From: Acanthamoeba lenticulata
Lineage: Eukaryota > Discosea > Longamoebia > Acanthamoebidae
DNA length: 64,000 nucleotides
Direction: 5' to 3'
Assembly (NCBI GenBank): GCA_002179805.1
Contig: NAVB01000264.1
Coordinates: 1 to 64,000, forward strand
Part shown: positions 10,653 to 20,959 of the stretch, in pieces
How the letters are laid out: every line of letters starts with the position of its first letter
How positions within the stretch are numbered: position 1 is the first letter of the stretch
Translations under genes and position numbers: made by a program
Notes under the pieces: generated by a model
Database searches by the model: none
Told to the model about the DNA's origin: nothing
Seen by the model: only the letters and a program-made list of their open reading frames with translations

Positions 10653-12266
10653 TTACCACGGGGCGGTCACGCTCTGGGCAGCGGCGCCGTTGACGACGAA
10701 CTGGACGGTCGACTTGCAGGGCGTGCCGTTGGACGACGAGAAGGTCCACAGGCCGGCGGTCCAGCCGGGGGTCATGTCGACCAGGCCCTGGCCGTTGCCG
10801 CAGTCGACCTTGACGGACGACGAGCCCGGGATGCTGACGGCCATCCACCAGGCGCCCGAGCCGGAGAGGAACGTGAACTGGCCGACGGGGGCCTTGGTCG
10901 GCTCGGCGGCCGGAGAGGTCGCGGCGGGCGAGGCCGAGGGCTTGGCCGGGGACGACGGCGAGGCCGAGGGCTGCGAGGGCGCCGACGAGGGCGAGGCCTT
11001 GGCAGGCGAAGAGGGCGAGGCCGAGGCCTGGGCTGCGGACGAGGGCGAGGCCGCGGGGCCGGTGGCGCCGTTGATGCAGACCTGACCCTGGGCGTTGACG
11101 CTGAACTTGGTCGGGGCCGAGACGAGGTCGGCCAGGAGGGCGAGCTTGCCGGTCTCAGGCGAGGCCCAGTCGTTCTGGAGGAGGCCGCCGGTGTCGCCCG
11201 AGTTGGGGTTGAGGCACCAGAAGAACTGGTCCGTCGAGTCCTTGGCCTTGAGGTAGGCGACGAGCGCGTTCAGCCAGATCTGGTCCTTGCCGCTGAAGGG
11301 ACCGCCCCACTCGCCGATGACAAAGGCGCGGCCGGTGGTGTCCGGGATGAAGCCCCAGTGGTCCTCCCAGATGGCGGGCATGTTTGCCGGGAAGTTGCCA
11401 GCGCTGAAGTAGGACTGACCAAACACGTTGGGACCGTAGACGTGCGGGCTGTAGACCAGCTTGTTGGGGTTGCTGATGACGACCGGGTTGGTCTTGGCGC
11501 CCGTGAGGTTCTCACCCCAGAAGCAGTTCTCGCGGCAGGGCGGCGAGTTGGACGTGCCCTCGACGAAGATGAGGAAGCGGTCGCTGACCTGGCTGGCGAT
11601 GGCGTTGGCCAGGCGCGCGGCGCCGAGGTTCCAGTCGGTGGCCTGGTTGCCCGTACCCCAGGTCGAGGTGTGGGGCTCGTTCTTGAGGTCGGCGGCGATC
11701 ACGTTCCACTGGTTCTTGTAGCGCTGGAGCAGCTTGGTCCAGCCGGCGATGACCTGGGCCTCGGGGAAGGCCGAGTTGTACCACATGCCGTCGGCCATGA
11801 ACTGGTCGGGCGCGAACGAGTGGAGGTCGAGCATGATCAAGATGCCGCGGCTGGCAGCGGCCTGGATGATCTTGTCCATGACCTGGAGCGAGTTGAGGCC
11901 CTGCAGGTCCGAGTTCGAGCCGGCGCCGTAGTTGATGCCGTTGGGCGACTTCTCGTTGAGCACGAGCTCCAGGTGGAACGGCAGACGAATGGCGTTGAAG
12001 CCGTTGTTGGCCAGGAAGTCGAGGAAGAACGTGTACGAGTTGGACCACAGGCCGTGGACCGTGCAGGCCGCCGTCTCGAAGCCGAACCACGAGACGCCCT
12101 TGAGCTTGAAGCGATTGCCATTGACCCACAGCTTGCCGGCCTCCGAGGTGAAGTTGAGGGCCGACGGCGCGTAGCAGCTCTGGCCCGAGGCCGCCGGGAG
12201 CGAGGCCGCCAGGCAGGCGAGGGTAACGAGCACAACAGACAACACAAACACGTTGCGGAAGCTCAT
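10653..12266 (-). CDS. Secreted GH5 family cellulase with Pro/Ser linker and C-terminal domain
   Basis: An endo-beta-glucanase-like enzyme of 537 residues in one uninterrupted exon. The start is at 12266. A signal peptide (about residues 1-29, VFVLSVVLVTLACLAASLPA core) is followed by a GH5 barrel: IRLPFH near 93, LDLHS near 146, the acid/base Glu197 in DLKNEPH, and the nucleophile Glu319 in VIGEWGGP. A Pro/Ala/Ser-rich linker covers roughly 402-460. The C-terminal domain (about 461-537, with GAWWMAVSIPG and WTAGLWTFS) looks like a carbohydrate-binding beta-sandwich, possibly expansin-like. It may degrade plant or bacterial cellulose outside the cell, or remodel the amoeba's own cellulosic cyst wall. 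The lack of introns is unusual beside its intron-rich neighbours. Confidence 0.88.
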   Translation of the reverse strand: MSFRNVFVLSVVLVTLACLAASLPAASGQSCYAPSALNFTSEAGKLWVNGNRFKLKGVSWFGFETAACTVHGLWSNSYTFFLDFLANNGFNAIRLPFHLELVLNEKSPNGINYGAGSNSDLQGLNSLQVMDKIIQAAASRGILIMLDLHSFAPDQFMADGMWYNSAFPEAQVIAGWTKLLQRYKNQWNVIAADLKNEPHTSTWGTGNQATDWNLGAARLANAIASQVSDRFLIFVEGTSNSPPCRENCFWGENLTGAKTNPVVISNPNKLVYSPHVYGPNVFGQSYFSAGNFPANMPAIWEDHWGFIPDTTGRAFVIGEWGGPFSGKDQIWLNALVAYLKAKDSTDQFFWCLNPNSGDTGGLLQNDWASPETGKLALLADLVSAPTKFSVNAQGQVCINGATGPAASPSSAAQASASPSSPAKASPSSAPSQPSASPSSPAKPSASPAATSPAAEPTKAPVGQFTFLSGSGAWWMAVSIPGSSSVKVDCGNGQGLVDMTPGWTAGLWTFSSSNGTPCKSTVQFVVNGAAAQSVTAPW

Positions 12267-12808
12267 CCTTACTTGCTTGTTGAGAAGAGGTAAAGATCGA
12301 GTTCTGCGCTGAGCGTCGAGGCGATGTGGTTTGTGTTGGTTTTTGTTGGTGATGTTTAGGGTCCAAGAGGCCAGCGTTTTGTAGTTGGGTTGGCGCCGTC
12401 GAACTCCTTAATTCCGCGCTGCAACCAACTCCTGGTCGCCCCAACGGAGCGTCGCACTTGAGCAACGACCATGTCAGGCCCTCACGGCAAGCCTCGCAAA
12501 GGGGAGTTCCACCATCTGCAGGTCTCCGCAGTTGGTCGTCGTCCTGGTCACACAGGTCGCTTCCCTCAATGACCACCGGAGCCGTACGATCTCTGATTCC
12601 GCAGAAGCGAGGCTCTCGTGAAATTTTGGCAATGGCCAAGTCCTGGCTTCTCCGCCAACTCCCCAACGAGGACTATCAGGACAACATCCTCATGTCTTTT
12701 TATCATTTCGTACTTGTGTTATGGGCACACCATGAGGAAAATAGTGTTTTGATTACAAAAAATAAATTGCATTTAATAAATAATTGGCTCTCCTCGCAAG
12801 AGCTCTGC
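12267..12808. other. Intergenic region upstream of the GH5 gene
   Basis: No supported gene. The half next to 12266 should contain the GH5 promoter and 5' leader; the half next to 12808 should contain the 3' end of the downstream-oriented gene. The short open frames here lack intron signals, domains or conserved starts. Confidence 0.5.
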
Positions 12809-13915
12809 TCACAGCAGCGGCCGCATCTTCTCGAAGCAGAGGGAGAGGCGCTGGTCTTCCTCGACGGCGTGGGTGAGGACCGGCGTGCGCCATCGGTACT
12901 CGATGGCGAGCGTCTTGTCCTTGCCCGGGCACGGATCGCCAAAGGCCCGGTTCATGCACCCATTGGGCTTGATCGTGTAGCCAAAGGCCTCCAGGCCTCG
13001 CCCACCTGCGTCGCCATCATCATCATTAACGTGTTGTTGATCATCAGCTTGGTGATCGCTTCAACATAAGTGATGCTGAAGATGATGGAGACGATGGTGA
13101 AGTCGTTTAACGCACCTTGCTCGGCGAGCATGATTCTAAGAGACGAAGTGACGTCGAACACGTCGTTGCCACAGCCGTAGGTGGCCTTCACGATCTCGAC
13201 AGCGATCAGCTTGGCTTCCTCAGGCGCCGGGCTGCCCATCACCTTCTGGTAGATGTGCTTCATCTTCAACTTGAGCTGTCACACAGAGTTGTGTGTTTGT
13301 GGTTGGAAGCGTGAGTGTCATCATCATCAACATCACAGGCGTTGCTGGCTGACGCTCAGCTGTCGCACCTTCTTGTCCTCGGGGACGGTGATCAAGTGGA
13401 GCCTGCAGCCCACGATCTCATAAGAGATAAGCAGCTGCTTATCGCGCCCAGGAATGGGATCACCTGTGTTCGCCCAACACTCAGTGAGTTGTGCAAAATA
13501 GAAGAAAAAAAGCAAAACAAAAAAAAACAAAAATTGCAAAAAAGAAGAAAAAAAACAAAGCAGGCGCCGCACCAAAGAGAGCGTTCATGCTGCCGTTGGG
13601 CTTGAGGCCCTTGTAGCCGAAGCCGGCGAGGCTGAGCCCGCCGTGCTGATCTACGAGCTCCTGCAGCTGGACCGTCACGTCGGCCAGCACCGTTCCAGCG
13701 CCGTAGACGCCCCGTATGACCCGCAGGAAGGGCGCCTTTTTGTCCTCTCCCTCTTCCTTGTGGGTCACCGCCGACAGAGAAGGCGACGAGAGCGAAGTGG
13801 AGGAGGCGGCGTTGCCCGTCTCCGCAGGATTCTCCATCAACTGTGCTGAAAAACGGCCGGCCTTTGGGGCTGGGCGCTGCGGGCGCGGAGGTGGGGTGGG
13901 GATCGAATCCTGCAT
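12809..13915 (-). CDS. Protein with two DnaJC11-type C-terminal (DUF3395-like) domains
   Basis: Four exons fit exactly: 13573-13915, 13369-13463, 13116-13275 and 12809-13005 (795 nt, 264 residues plus stop). After a Pro-rich N-terminus, two copies of one domain follow. Copy 1: GVYGAGTVLADVTVQL, then KPNGSMNALFGDPIPGRDK, then LISYEI. Copy 2: ATYGCGNDVFDVTSSL, then KPNGCMNRAFGDPCPGKDK, then AIEYRW. The pattern YG-x-DVT-x-L ... FGDP-x-PG-x-K-x-L-x-I-x-Y matches the C-terminal domain of DnaJC11, a mitochondrial outer-membrane/MICOS-associated J-protein, but no J domain is present. The same splice position (FG|DP) lies inside copy 1 only. Likely a small stand-alone relative; function unknown. Confidence 0.72.
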
Positions 13916-14049
13916 CGATCGTGTGTCACTAGATTGTGCAGCGGCCACGGGAAGCTTCAGCAGCGTAGCCAAGCGGCTTCTTGTTCCCCGACAGGCCCCG
14001 ACGAAGGCTTCGAAGAAAATATGGAAAAGAAATAGAGGAAAATGCAAAG

Positions 14050-14325
14050 ATGAACAGCCCAGCAGTGGCCAATGCAGCGATGAGAGCGCAATATGTGCTT
14101 TATGCAAAGCAGCTTTACAAGATGTTGATCCAAACGTCGAGCGTCTCCTACCAATCGAAGGAGACGGCCAGTGCATGGGCCGTGAACCGCATCCGATCTG
14201 AATTCCGCAAGCACAAGGACGAATCTGACCCACGACGAGTCGAGCATCTTCTCCAACGAGCCCACCTCGTGTTGCTTGCTGTTGCTGGTGACGACGTCGA
14301 GCACGATGGAGCGGAGGAGCACTGA
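14050..14325 (+). CDS. Small LYR-motif-like protein
   Basis: A 91-residue single-exon gene on the plus strand, squeezed between a divergent gene and a convergent one (its stop is 15 bp from the PIG-Y stop). The protein begins MNSPAVANAAMRAQYVLYAKQ and carries LYKMLI, a helix with IRSEFRKHKDESDP, then VEHLLQRAHLVLLAV. This order (LYR/LYK, basic helix with FR, D/E-P, amphipathic helix) is the pattern of Complex1_LYR proteins, which assemble Fe-S proteins or respiratory complexes in mitochondria. LYK instead of LYR makes the call tentative. Confidence 0.5.
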   Translation: MNSPAVANAAMRAQYVLYAKQLYKMLIQTSSVSYQSKETASAWAVNRIRSEFRKHKDESDPRRVEHLLQRAHLVLLAVAGDDVEHDGAEEH

Positions 14326-14340
14326 TCCAAGCAGATTCCT

Positions 14341-14643
14341 TCACGAGTTGTGCCGAAAAAACTTGAAGGCGAGCCAGTTGAAATAGACGATAACGAAGCT
14401 AACTGGGATGCACGAGAGCACCACAATGCAGTAGTATTCGTCGTGCTTGATCCAATCGAGCAACGGGTTGCCCGTGTCGGGCATGAATTTCGATACCAGC
14501 ACCCAGTAAATCGTTGTCACAAAGAACGTGCACGAGCCCGTGAGCATAGCATAACCGTACAAGTGGCTGTTGTCTCTCGCGTGCGGGTGGATGCCCTTCT
14601 CCCTCCTCAAGAAGGGCAACGCATCCTCGACTATCGTCTCCAT
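14341..14643 (-). CDS. PIGY: PIG-Y-like subunit of GPI-GlcNAc transferase
   Basis: A 100-residue single-exon gene, start METIVEDALPFL at 14643. Two membrane spans are visible: LTGSCTFFVTTIYWVLV and YYCIVVLSCIPVSFVIVYF. The C-terminus NWLAFKFFRHNS has the FRHN ending characteristic of PIG-Y. PIG-Y is the small regulatory subunit of the ER complex (PIG-A/C/H/P/Q/Y) that transfers GlcNAc to phosphatidylinositol in the first step of GPI-anchor synthesis. It is slightly longer than the animal protein because of an N-terminal extension. Convergent with the LYR-like gene. Confidence 0.72.
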   Translation of the reverse strand: METIVEDALPFLRREKGIHPHARDNSHLYGYAMLTGSCTFFVTTIYWVLVSKFMPDTGNPLLDWIKHDEYYCIVVLSCIPVSFVIVYFNWLAFKFFRHNS

Positions 14644-14719
14644 CGAAAAACTGTTTTTTTTTTGTCTTTTGATCTCTTTATTTTCAATAAATAAATCAAT
14701 AAATAAAGGATGGGCCGAA

Positions 14720-17618
14720 TCACTGCACAACGCACGCCTGGTTCTTTTGCTGGGTCACTCGCACCTCATCGCCCAGGGTCTCGAGCAGGGCTGCGGGTGG
14801 TCGATGGTGTCGTGGCGATGCATCTTCATGCGCAGTTGGCCTTCCATCGTGTCCCTCGCGTCCCTCATGCTCGCGGTAGGCTGGGTGTCGCTCGCCTCGT
14901 CTCCACGACGCTTCTTCATCACCACCGTCGCGAGTTGGCCTCGGCTGCCTCGGCCTCTCCCTCGTGTCATTGTCGTGGTTGTAGTCGTTGTACCGCTCCC
15001 TCTCGCGCTGCGCTTCCGTGGGGCGAGCCCGAGGCGACGACCGCGGCGACCGCGGCGACCGGGCTGAGAACGTGCTGGCCCGCGCCTTGACACCGCCGCC
15101 GCTGGTCGTCGTCGAGGCCGCGTCATCATCCTCGTCGTTGTGGTCATCGCCCTTTCCACGCGCACCCGCGGAGGGCGGCAGGTGCGACGCGGCGCGCCGG
15201 CGGACCCGTGGCGACGGCGATGGCGACCGTGACTGCTCGGCCCCGCTGCTGCCGCCGCTGCGCTGGCCGCTGCTGCGCTCGTTGGGGGTCAGCGCGCCGC
15301 CGCCGCGCGGTGAGCGCCGTCGGCGGGCCCAGGGCGACGGAGGCGGGCTGGCGTCCTCGTCCTCGTTGTCCTTCTTCTTGGCGCGGCCGCCGTTGACTTG
15401 GATGGTGGGCAACCGCGGCGGCTGCCTGTGGTCCAGGTCGCTGGAGGACGAGCTGCTGCTGCTCAAGTCGAACGAACTCGAGCTCGAGCCGGAGCTCAGG
15501 CTGCGCTCGCTGGCCGAATCGAGGCTCGAAGTCGACTCTGAGAGCGCCGAGTTGCGGGACAGGCTTCGCCTTTTCTCACGCTTCTCCTTTTCCTTCTTGT
15601 CCTTCTTTTCCTTCTTCTCCTCCTTGAGCGCCTCCTTTTGTTCTCGGCGGAGCTTGCGTCGGGCGAGGCGCGAGTCCGAGCGCGAGAGCTGCCGCGACCC
15701 GGCGATGTCGCCGTCGTCCGTATCGTTCCCGCTGGACGTCGCGTCGCGCCGCTTCCGCCGGCGCTCATCGCCGAGCTCGCTCTCGGCCCGCGTGCTGAGC
15801 GAGTTGCGGCGCGAGCGCGACCGGCCGCCGACCGAGTCCTTGGACTGCTTCTTCCAGTCCTTGAGCTTGCGCTTGGCCTTCTTTTCCTTGCGCTCGAGGG
15901 CCTTCATCTTTTTCTTGGCAATGGCCGGCGCCAGGCGCTTGGCCTTGAGGCCCAGCGCGATGTGCGGGCAGTCGCACTGCCCATCGTCTCTGCCGTTGAC
16001 GTCGTCGCCCGGGAGGACGCTCTCCCACAGGAATTTTTGGAACGCCGCCGCCTGCTCATCCTCAAAGTCCTTCTTAGAGTAGCCGCCGCCGCTGCTGCCG
16101 ACGCTGTGGCCGTCGTCGCCCTCGCCCCGGGAGGGCTTGGTCAGGTTGTCGCGCAGCTGGTGCTGCCACTCGACCGGGAAGCCGATCGAGTCCAGGTAGA
16201 CCGACGTGTAGCCCCAGTTGGCCTTGATGAACTTGAGCGTCTCGTGCATCACCAGCGCTGGCGTCCCATCGAACCCTGAGTCGAGCCCCTTGGCCCGATC
16301 TTCCTCGACTGAAGGAAAATATAATCAATATAAAAATAAAATAGATTTTTAAATATTTATAATTATACGTACTGATCCGGTCCATGACGGGGGCGAGCGC
16401 AATCTCTGACTCGTGGTAGTTGTTGACGATGTCCTTCGTGTCAGCCTCGCAGCAGCGCAGGATGAGAGCCGTGATAAGTCCTGTCCTCACGAGAAGCCGT
16501 AAGTCAGCTCCAAGTCCAGTGGGTGAATTTGGAGGGTTTGGGGGCTTTTCGTACCAGTTCGGTCCTTGCCAGACGAGCAGTGATACATGATCGGGTAGTT
16601 GGTGGGATCGGTACACAAGCGCAACACTTGTGCGATCTCCTTGCCTGTACGTACGCGTGTGAGAAATGTGCTGTTTAAGATTTTTTAAAAAAAATTAAAT
16701 TAAAAAGGCGTGGAGGCTCGTACCGCTGTAGACGAGCATGAGCTGGTTTAGCCCCAGCAGGCCCATCCCGTTCATCGCGTTCTTGGACATCACCTCAGTC
16801 GGTGTGACGTTCGCGACGGGGAGCGCAGCGCCCAGCAGCTTCCTAGAGAAAGCGGAACACAACAACATATTTATTAATTTTCTTTAACCAAGAAGAATAA
16901 AGGAGGTTTGAAGAAGGGCTAAAGGAACGTACAGCTTGGTCATCTTGTTCGTGCCCAGGTTGAACAGGCCGCGCAGCTTGAAATCGAGGTTCATCAGCGG
17001 GATGTGAAATCGTCGCCTGTGTCCGTCAAGATTGGGACCTGTGTCCTTTGTCGTGGGGTAGATCTCCTCAAGCACTTGATCAAACGGGTCAGATTGCTTC
17101 TCATCCTTGTTCCTGAAGTCGATGATAGTTCGAATTCCAACTGTGTCCTTCAGGAAAGCGATTATCTTGGCGATTTCATCGATGTTGACGTCGCCACGCG
17201 AGATGCAACCCGTGCGGAACACCCGGTTGGGTTTGATGTGCAGCCTGCTGCGACCGGTGGTAGCTTCTTTCAGGTCTCTGAAGTTGTAGAGCAGCTTGCC
17301 CACAACCTCCTCTGCTTCCACTTCGAGTCGCCCCGCCTTAGCTTGGTCGAGGCAGACCGATTGAAAGAGCTGCGGATTGAGCCCTCTCCCCGTGCCAGCT
17401 CCTGCCGCTTCCTCTCCCTCTTGGTATATCCCGCTACCAAACTTGCGGGCCGGAGGAAAGTGCATGGCCTTGAACGGATTGCCGTCTCCCTCTTCTCCAT
17501 CTTCCACGTAAGCAGCCGCGTGCTTCTGCACTGTGGGCGGTTCGTCTTCTTCTGAAGTGCTTGCTGCTCGGTTCTCGCGACGGCGGCTTCTTTTGAGGCT
17601 GGCTTTGGCTTTGTGCAT
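14720..17618 (-). CDS. Y_phosphatase3-type tyrosine phosphatase with long Ser/Arg-rich tail
   Basis: Starts MHKAKASLKRSRRR at 17618. The N-terminal half has the Y_phosphatase3 signature: NFRDLKEATTGRSRL, VFRTGCISRGDV, GIRTIIDFRNKDEKQ, then the catalytic P-loop HCSSGKDRTG (about 16556-16585, CX5R with Cys nucleophile), followed by LITALILRCCEA and WGYTSVYLDSIGF. This family includes bacterial and fungal phosphatases acting on phosphotyrosine or phosphoinositides. Downstream of about 16050 there is a low-complexity tail of roughly 440 residues rich in Lys, Ser, Arg and Glu (for example KKKMKALERKEKKAKRK), ending QQKNQACVVQ at 14720. At least five introns are visible. Such a tail on this phosphatase is unusual and suggests nuclear or RNA-associated localisation. 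Confidence 0.8.
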
Positions 17619-17967
17619 GTCCGCGGCAAGTTGTAAGACTGCTGGAGCACGGTGTCTTGATATTGATAATAAGCTTCTGTGCGGACGGTGTCGCCGAAGC
17701 TAAGTTACGGAATTATGTGCCGTTTTGTAGAATGGCCTGAACGTCTCCGCCAACCGGCGGTGTCGGCGTTGCTCTTTAGTCGGTGAAAGGAACAAAAGGA
17801 GACTTCGGCCAGTTCTTTCTTTTTTTCGGACCGATGCCGACGCCGTTTCGGACCGTTAAATGGCTGTTTCATAAGTTAGTTTACCTTTTGTTATTTGGTT
17901 TGCTAAAAGGCAAAGCCCGCCCCGACAGCAGACAACACAGAACTTCAAGCCAGAAGAAAGAACAAAA
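17619..17967. other. Intergenic region between phosphatase and 5S rRNA
   Basis: About 350 bp with no supported gene. It should hold the promoter of the minus-strand phosphatase (17619 upward) and, at 17964-17967, the T-tract terminator of the 5S gene. Confidence 0.5.
17964..17967 (-). terminator. Pol III T-tract terminator of 5S rRNA
   Basis: Four A residues on the plus strand directly after the 5S 3' end give TTTT on the transcript strand, the minimal RNA polymerase III terminator. Confidence 0.7.
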
Positions 17968-18085
17968 GGATACGACACGGTGGATTCCCGGGTGGTCGCC
18001 CACCCCAGTACTAACACCGCCTGGCGCAGCTTAACTTCGCTGTTCGGATGGGAAGCGGTGCTTTCTGCGCAGTATGGCCGTATCC
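17968..18085 (-). rRNA. 5S ribosomal RNA
   Basis: Transcribed on the minus strand. The 5' end reads GGATACGGCCATACTGCGC and the 3' end ...CGTATCC; these pair to form helix I (GGATACG/CGTATCC). The 118-nt length, the internal GAAGCACCG and CCATCCGAACAGCGAAG elements and the GGGTGGGCGACCACCC arm are typical of 5S rRNA and agree with the Acanthamoeba 5S sequence as I remember it. Transcribed by RNA polymerase III from its internal control region. A single dispersed copy; no other rRNA gene is in the window. Confidence 0.95.
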
Positions 18086-18268
18086 GATAACGTCTTCGTT
18101 GTTCGGTGTAGTGACCACTTCAATCACCTGCCCCTTTCTCCTGGAGGATTGCTAGAACCCCACAAGCACATCATATGGAATGGTCTATGATTGCCTTGTG
18201 GACTTGTGGAAAAGGGATGAATCCTTCCCTTTATACTGGGATAGGGTAAGGAGCAAACAGCTTTTGGC

Positions 18269-19198
18269 TCATGGTACTGTGGCCACAAACTCAAAGATCA
18301 CGCCACGCTGCACAATGCCCTGCACGAGTTTGTCTTCCTCGCTCAATTGGTGTTCGCTTCCACTCACCACGTCCTCTTCACCATCTAGGCCTTCGTGGTC
18401 TTGCGTTGAGTCGTCACCTGGTCGGACGAGTGCTTCGGGCAGCTCAGGCCGCAAGAACTCGTCCAAAATCACTCGTCGCAGCCGAGGATGAGCTGCCACT
18501 GTTGGAAGAAGCGACGTCATGTGCAGGCTTACGCAGTTGATGAGGTGAAGGGTGTGCAGCTGCAGGAACGAGATTGATAGCACTTTGAGGTCGACGGGGC
18601 CCACAAGGTGCAGCTCCTCCAAGAGAGGCGAGCGCTGTTCGAGGAGCGCCATCTGCTTCCTGAACACGCGGAGGTTGTTGGTCTGGAGGGCCAAAAACTG
18701 CAGGCGGGGGCAGTCGATGGATGGATTGAACTCCTTCCTTCCCGCCTCGAGCAACACCAGCCGCTTTAGCTTGGCGTGGTGGATGCGAGGGGTCATGAGA
18801 TGACGGCAACGGGAGAGATCAAGTTGCACAAGCTCCAGGCACTGCCGCACTACGCGATTGACGTCCATGTCGTAGAGCCACTCGCGCGTTTTGGGTGCCG
18901 AGAAGTGGAGTACATCGATGTAGGCGGCACATTGAGGCAGCAGATGCGTAACGAATCGTCCGCGCTCGAGCAGATTGCACTGCGCGAGCTGCTGCAAAAT
19001 GGTCCCCCACAGATCCTTCGGCAGGAGGGCCAGGTACGCCGGGAGCTGCTCCTCGTGCATCCGCGCTACCTTGCGCGCCACCATCATCCCGCTCAGCTCC
19101 ACCAAGGACGCCAACGTTGTGCGCTGAAGTTTCTTCTTTCCCTTCATTATCTTTGTTACTGGCCGTTCCATCGCCATTACATCATCATCTCCATCCAT
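18269..19198 (-). CDS. F-box-like / leucine-rich repeat protein
   Basis: A 309-residue single-exon gene, start MDGDDDVMAM at 19198. An F-box-like segment (LPAYLALLPKDLWGTILQQL) near residue 55 is followed by irregular leucine-rich repeats: LELVQLDLSRCRHLM, LKRLVLLEAG, LQFLALQTNNLRVF, LEELHLVGP, LHTLHLINCVSLHM, LRRVILDEF. The acidic C-terminus ends EFVATVP. Proteins of this shape usually recruit substrates to SCF ubiquitin ligases; the substrate is unknown. An alternative is a plain LRR protein without Skp1 binding. Confidence 0.65.
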   Translation of the reverse strand: MDGDDDVMAMERPVTKIMKGKKKLQRTTLASLVELSGMMVARKVARMHEEQLPAYLALLPKDLWGTILQQLAQCNLLERGRFVTHLLPQCAAYIDVLHFSAPKTREWLYDMDVNRVVRQCLELVQLDLSRCRHLMTPRIHHAKLKRLVLLEAGRKEFNPSIDCPRLQFLALQTNNLRVFRKQMALLEQRSPLLEELHLVGPVDLKVLSISFLQLHTLHLINCVSLHMTSLLPTVAAHPRLRRVILDEFLRPELPEALVRPGDDSTQDHEGLDGEEDVVSGSEHQLSEEDKLVQGIVQRGVIFEFVATVP

Positions 19199-19403
19199 CT
19201 TGGCAATGTTAAAAATGCCCGTCACGGAGCCGGTCCGTCACTCGTCGTCGTGCCTCAAGGGAGTGTTCGAAGATTCGCTGTACATGATGAACACCCCCCA
19301 GCACCGGGCACGCTTCCGACGGCTCCCTGCTCCTCCAGGAAGAAGATGGGAGGTTTCTTCCAACTCCTTCTCCCTTCTGGCCTTGCACTCGTCGCTTCTG
19401 CCT

Positions 19404-20959
19404 TTACTTCTGCACGTCCCCGCCTGAGCTCCGCTCGTGCGGCGGCTCGTCCTCCTGATGTTCTTGCTCCTCGCGCGCCTGCCGGCCCTCGTCGCCGCTC
19501 GTCGGGGCCTTGTACGGACACACGCCGGGAAGTTGCGCTGTTGTCGTCGTTGCTGTCGTCGTTGTCGTCGTGGCCGTCGCGGCGTCGCCGCCACCGCCGA
19601 GCGCCTCCTCGTGCGCGTGCCGGCCCTCGTCGCCGCTCGTCGAGGCCTTGTGGCCTGTGTACGGGCACACGCGCGGCTCATCTGCACAACATACAAGTCA
19701 GGCGTGTGGGCGAGCAGGACGACAGATGACTCGACCGCTACCTTGTGGTGGTCGTGGCGACTGCGGGTCGCTGGCAGCGGCAGCGTCGGGCTGGTGTCGC
19801 ACAGGACAGCCGCCAGAGGCGCCCGGGCCCGGACTCGTGCTGCGGGTGTAGCCCACGACGCAACCGCCGCCGCCGCGGCTGCCCGGGACAGTGATCATGC
19901 CGCGCTCAAATGCGGCCAGCTCCTCCTCGACGGCCGCATCGGTCACCTCCTTGCCGGCCTGCTTGAGGCGCGTGGCTGAGCTCACGTAGACCCTGTACGT
20001 ACGCAGAACGACGCACAGCGGCGTGAGCCAATCGGCCAGCGAACCAGCTCGCTGTGGGTGGGGCGCGTACTCAGATTTGATGGCGATCTTGGCCGAGTGG
20101 ATGACTCCAAACTGGTCGGTGAGCGCCTGTCGCGCGACGAGAAGGTCGGCCGAGTCCTCAGTGTACTGCTTGGTGAGACTGTGGCAACACACACGAGGGA
20201 TTAAGAAGAGTGGCTGCTGTGGGTGCCGGGGTTGTTTTGGGGGAGAGGAGGGGAGTCGCGTACGAAAGCAGCTCGGCGTCGCCGTGCGCAAGCTTCTTCA
20301 GCAGATCAGTGTCGTTGCGTGTCATCGCCGCGTGTATTGCAGCGCACAAATCTTGGGCGGCCTCGCTGCACATTGAAGACAAAATGACCACAGATCAGCA
20401 CCTGAAACTTCAAGAGGCGGGCAAAGAGTGCAAAATGAGGATAGATGAAACAAGAAATACACCTGAATTGGTCTGATGAGACAACTCGGGCGCAGGCCCG
20501 CTGCAGAAGCACATCAATCCACTCAATCTCCATCAAAAGCTCAAAGTATTTGCCCTCCTTAAAGTTTGCAAGAGCGTTGTCAAATTCCTCCTGTGTGGTG
20601 CCGGCCGGCAGATTCCACCATTGCTCTGCCTTTCGCTTCATCTCCTCTATCTCCTCAGGGCTCAACCTTATCTCTTCTGGTGCGTTGTTCGCTTTCTCAT
20701 TCTCTTTATCATCGTTATCATCATCTATCATGAATGACACCTTGCGCTTTTTCTTGTCTGTCTTGCTGGTCTGCTCTGCGAGGGCCGATGATGGCGTAGT
20801 TGTGGTTGCGGGGGCAGAGGCAGTTGATGGCGAATCGATCGTACTGCTCAGCTGCTCGAAAGAACGCTTTTTCGAGAGTCTCGAGTCAGCTGACGGGAAG
20901 AATGTCAACGAATCGAAGCTGCCGGAATCAGAATTGATGAGCGTATCGCCCTCCATCAT
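19404..20959 (-). CDS. Uncharacterised protein with charged N-terminus and C-terminal sequence repeat
   Basis: Five exons in phase from MMEGDTLINSD at 20959. The N-terminus has a Ser/Thr-rich part and a basic-acidic patch (KKKRKVSFMIDDDND). A helical middle follows (AEQWWNLPAGTT ... IEWIDVLLQRACARV) and a short ankyrin-like stretch (CAAIHAAMTRNDTDLLKK). The last exon holds two similar units, CPYTGHKASTSGDEGRHA and CPYKAPTSGDEGRQA, separated by a Thr/Ala run, and ends GGDVQK. No known enzyme motif was recognised. The KKKRKV string resembles a nuclear localisation signal. Confidence 0.6.

Noticed and set aside
10611..12293. A 560-codon plus-strand open frame opposite the GH5 gene
   Set aside because: It is the mirror of a GC-rich coding strand: repetitive Arg/Gly/Val-rich product, no domain, while the minus strand has signal peptide and catalytic motifs.
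14988..16082. Long plus-strand frame rich in Ser and Arg
   Set aside because: Shadow of the charged tail of the tyrosine phosphatase on the minus strand.
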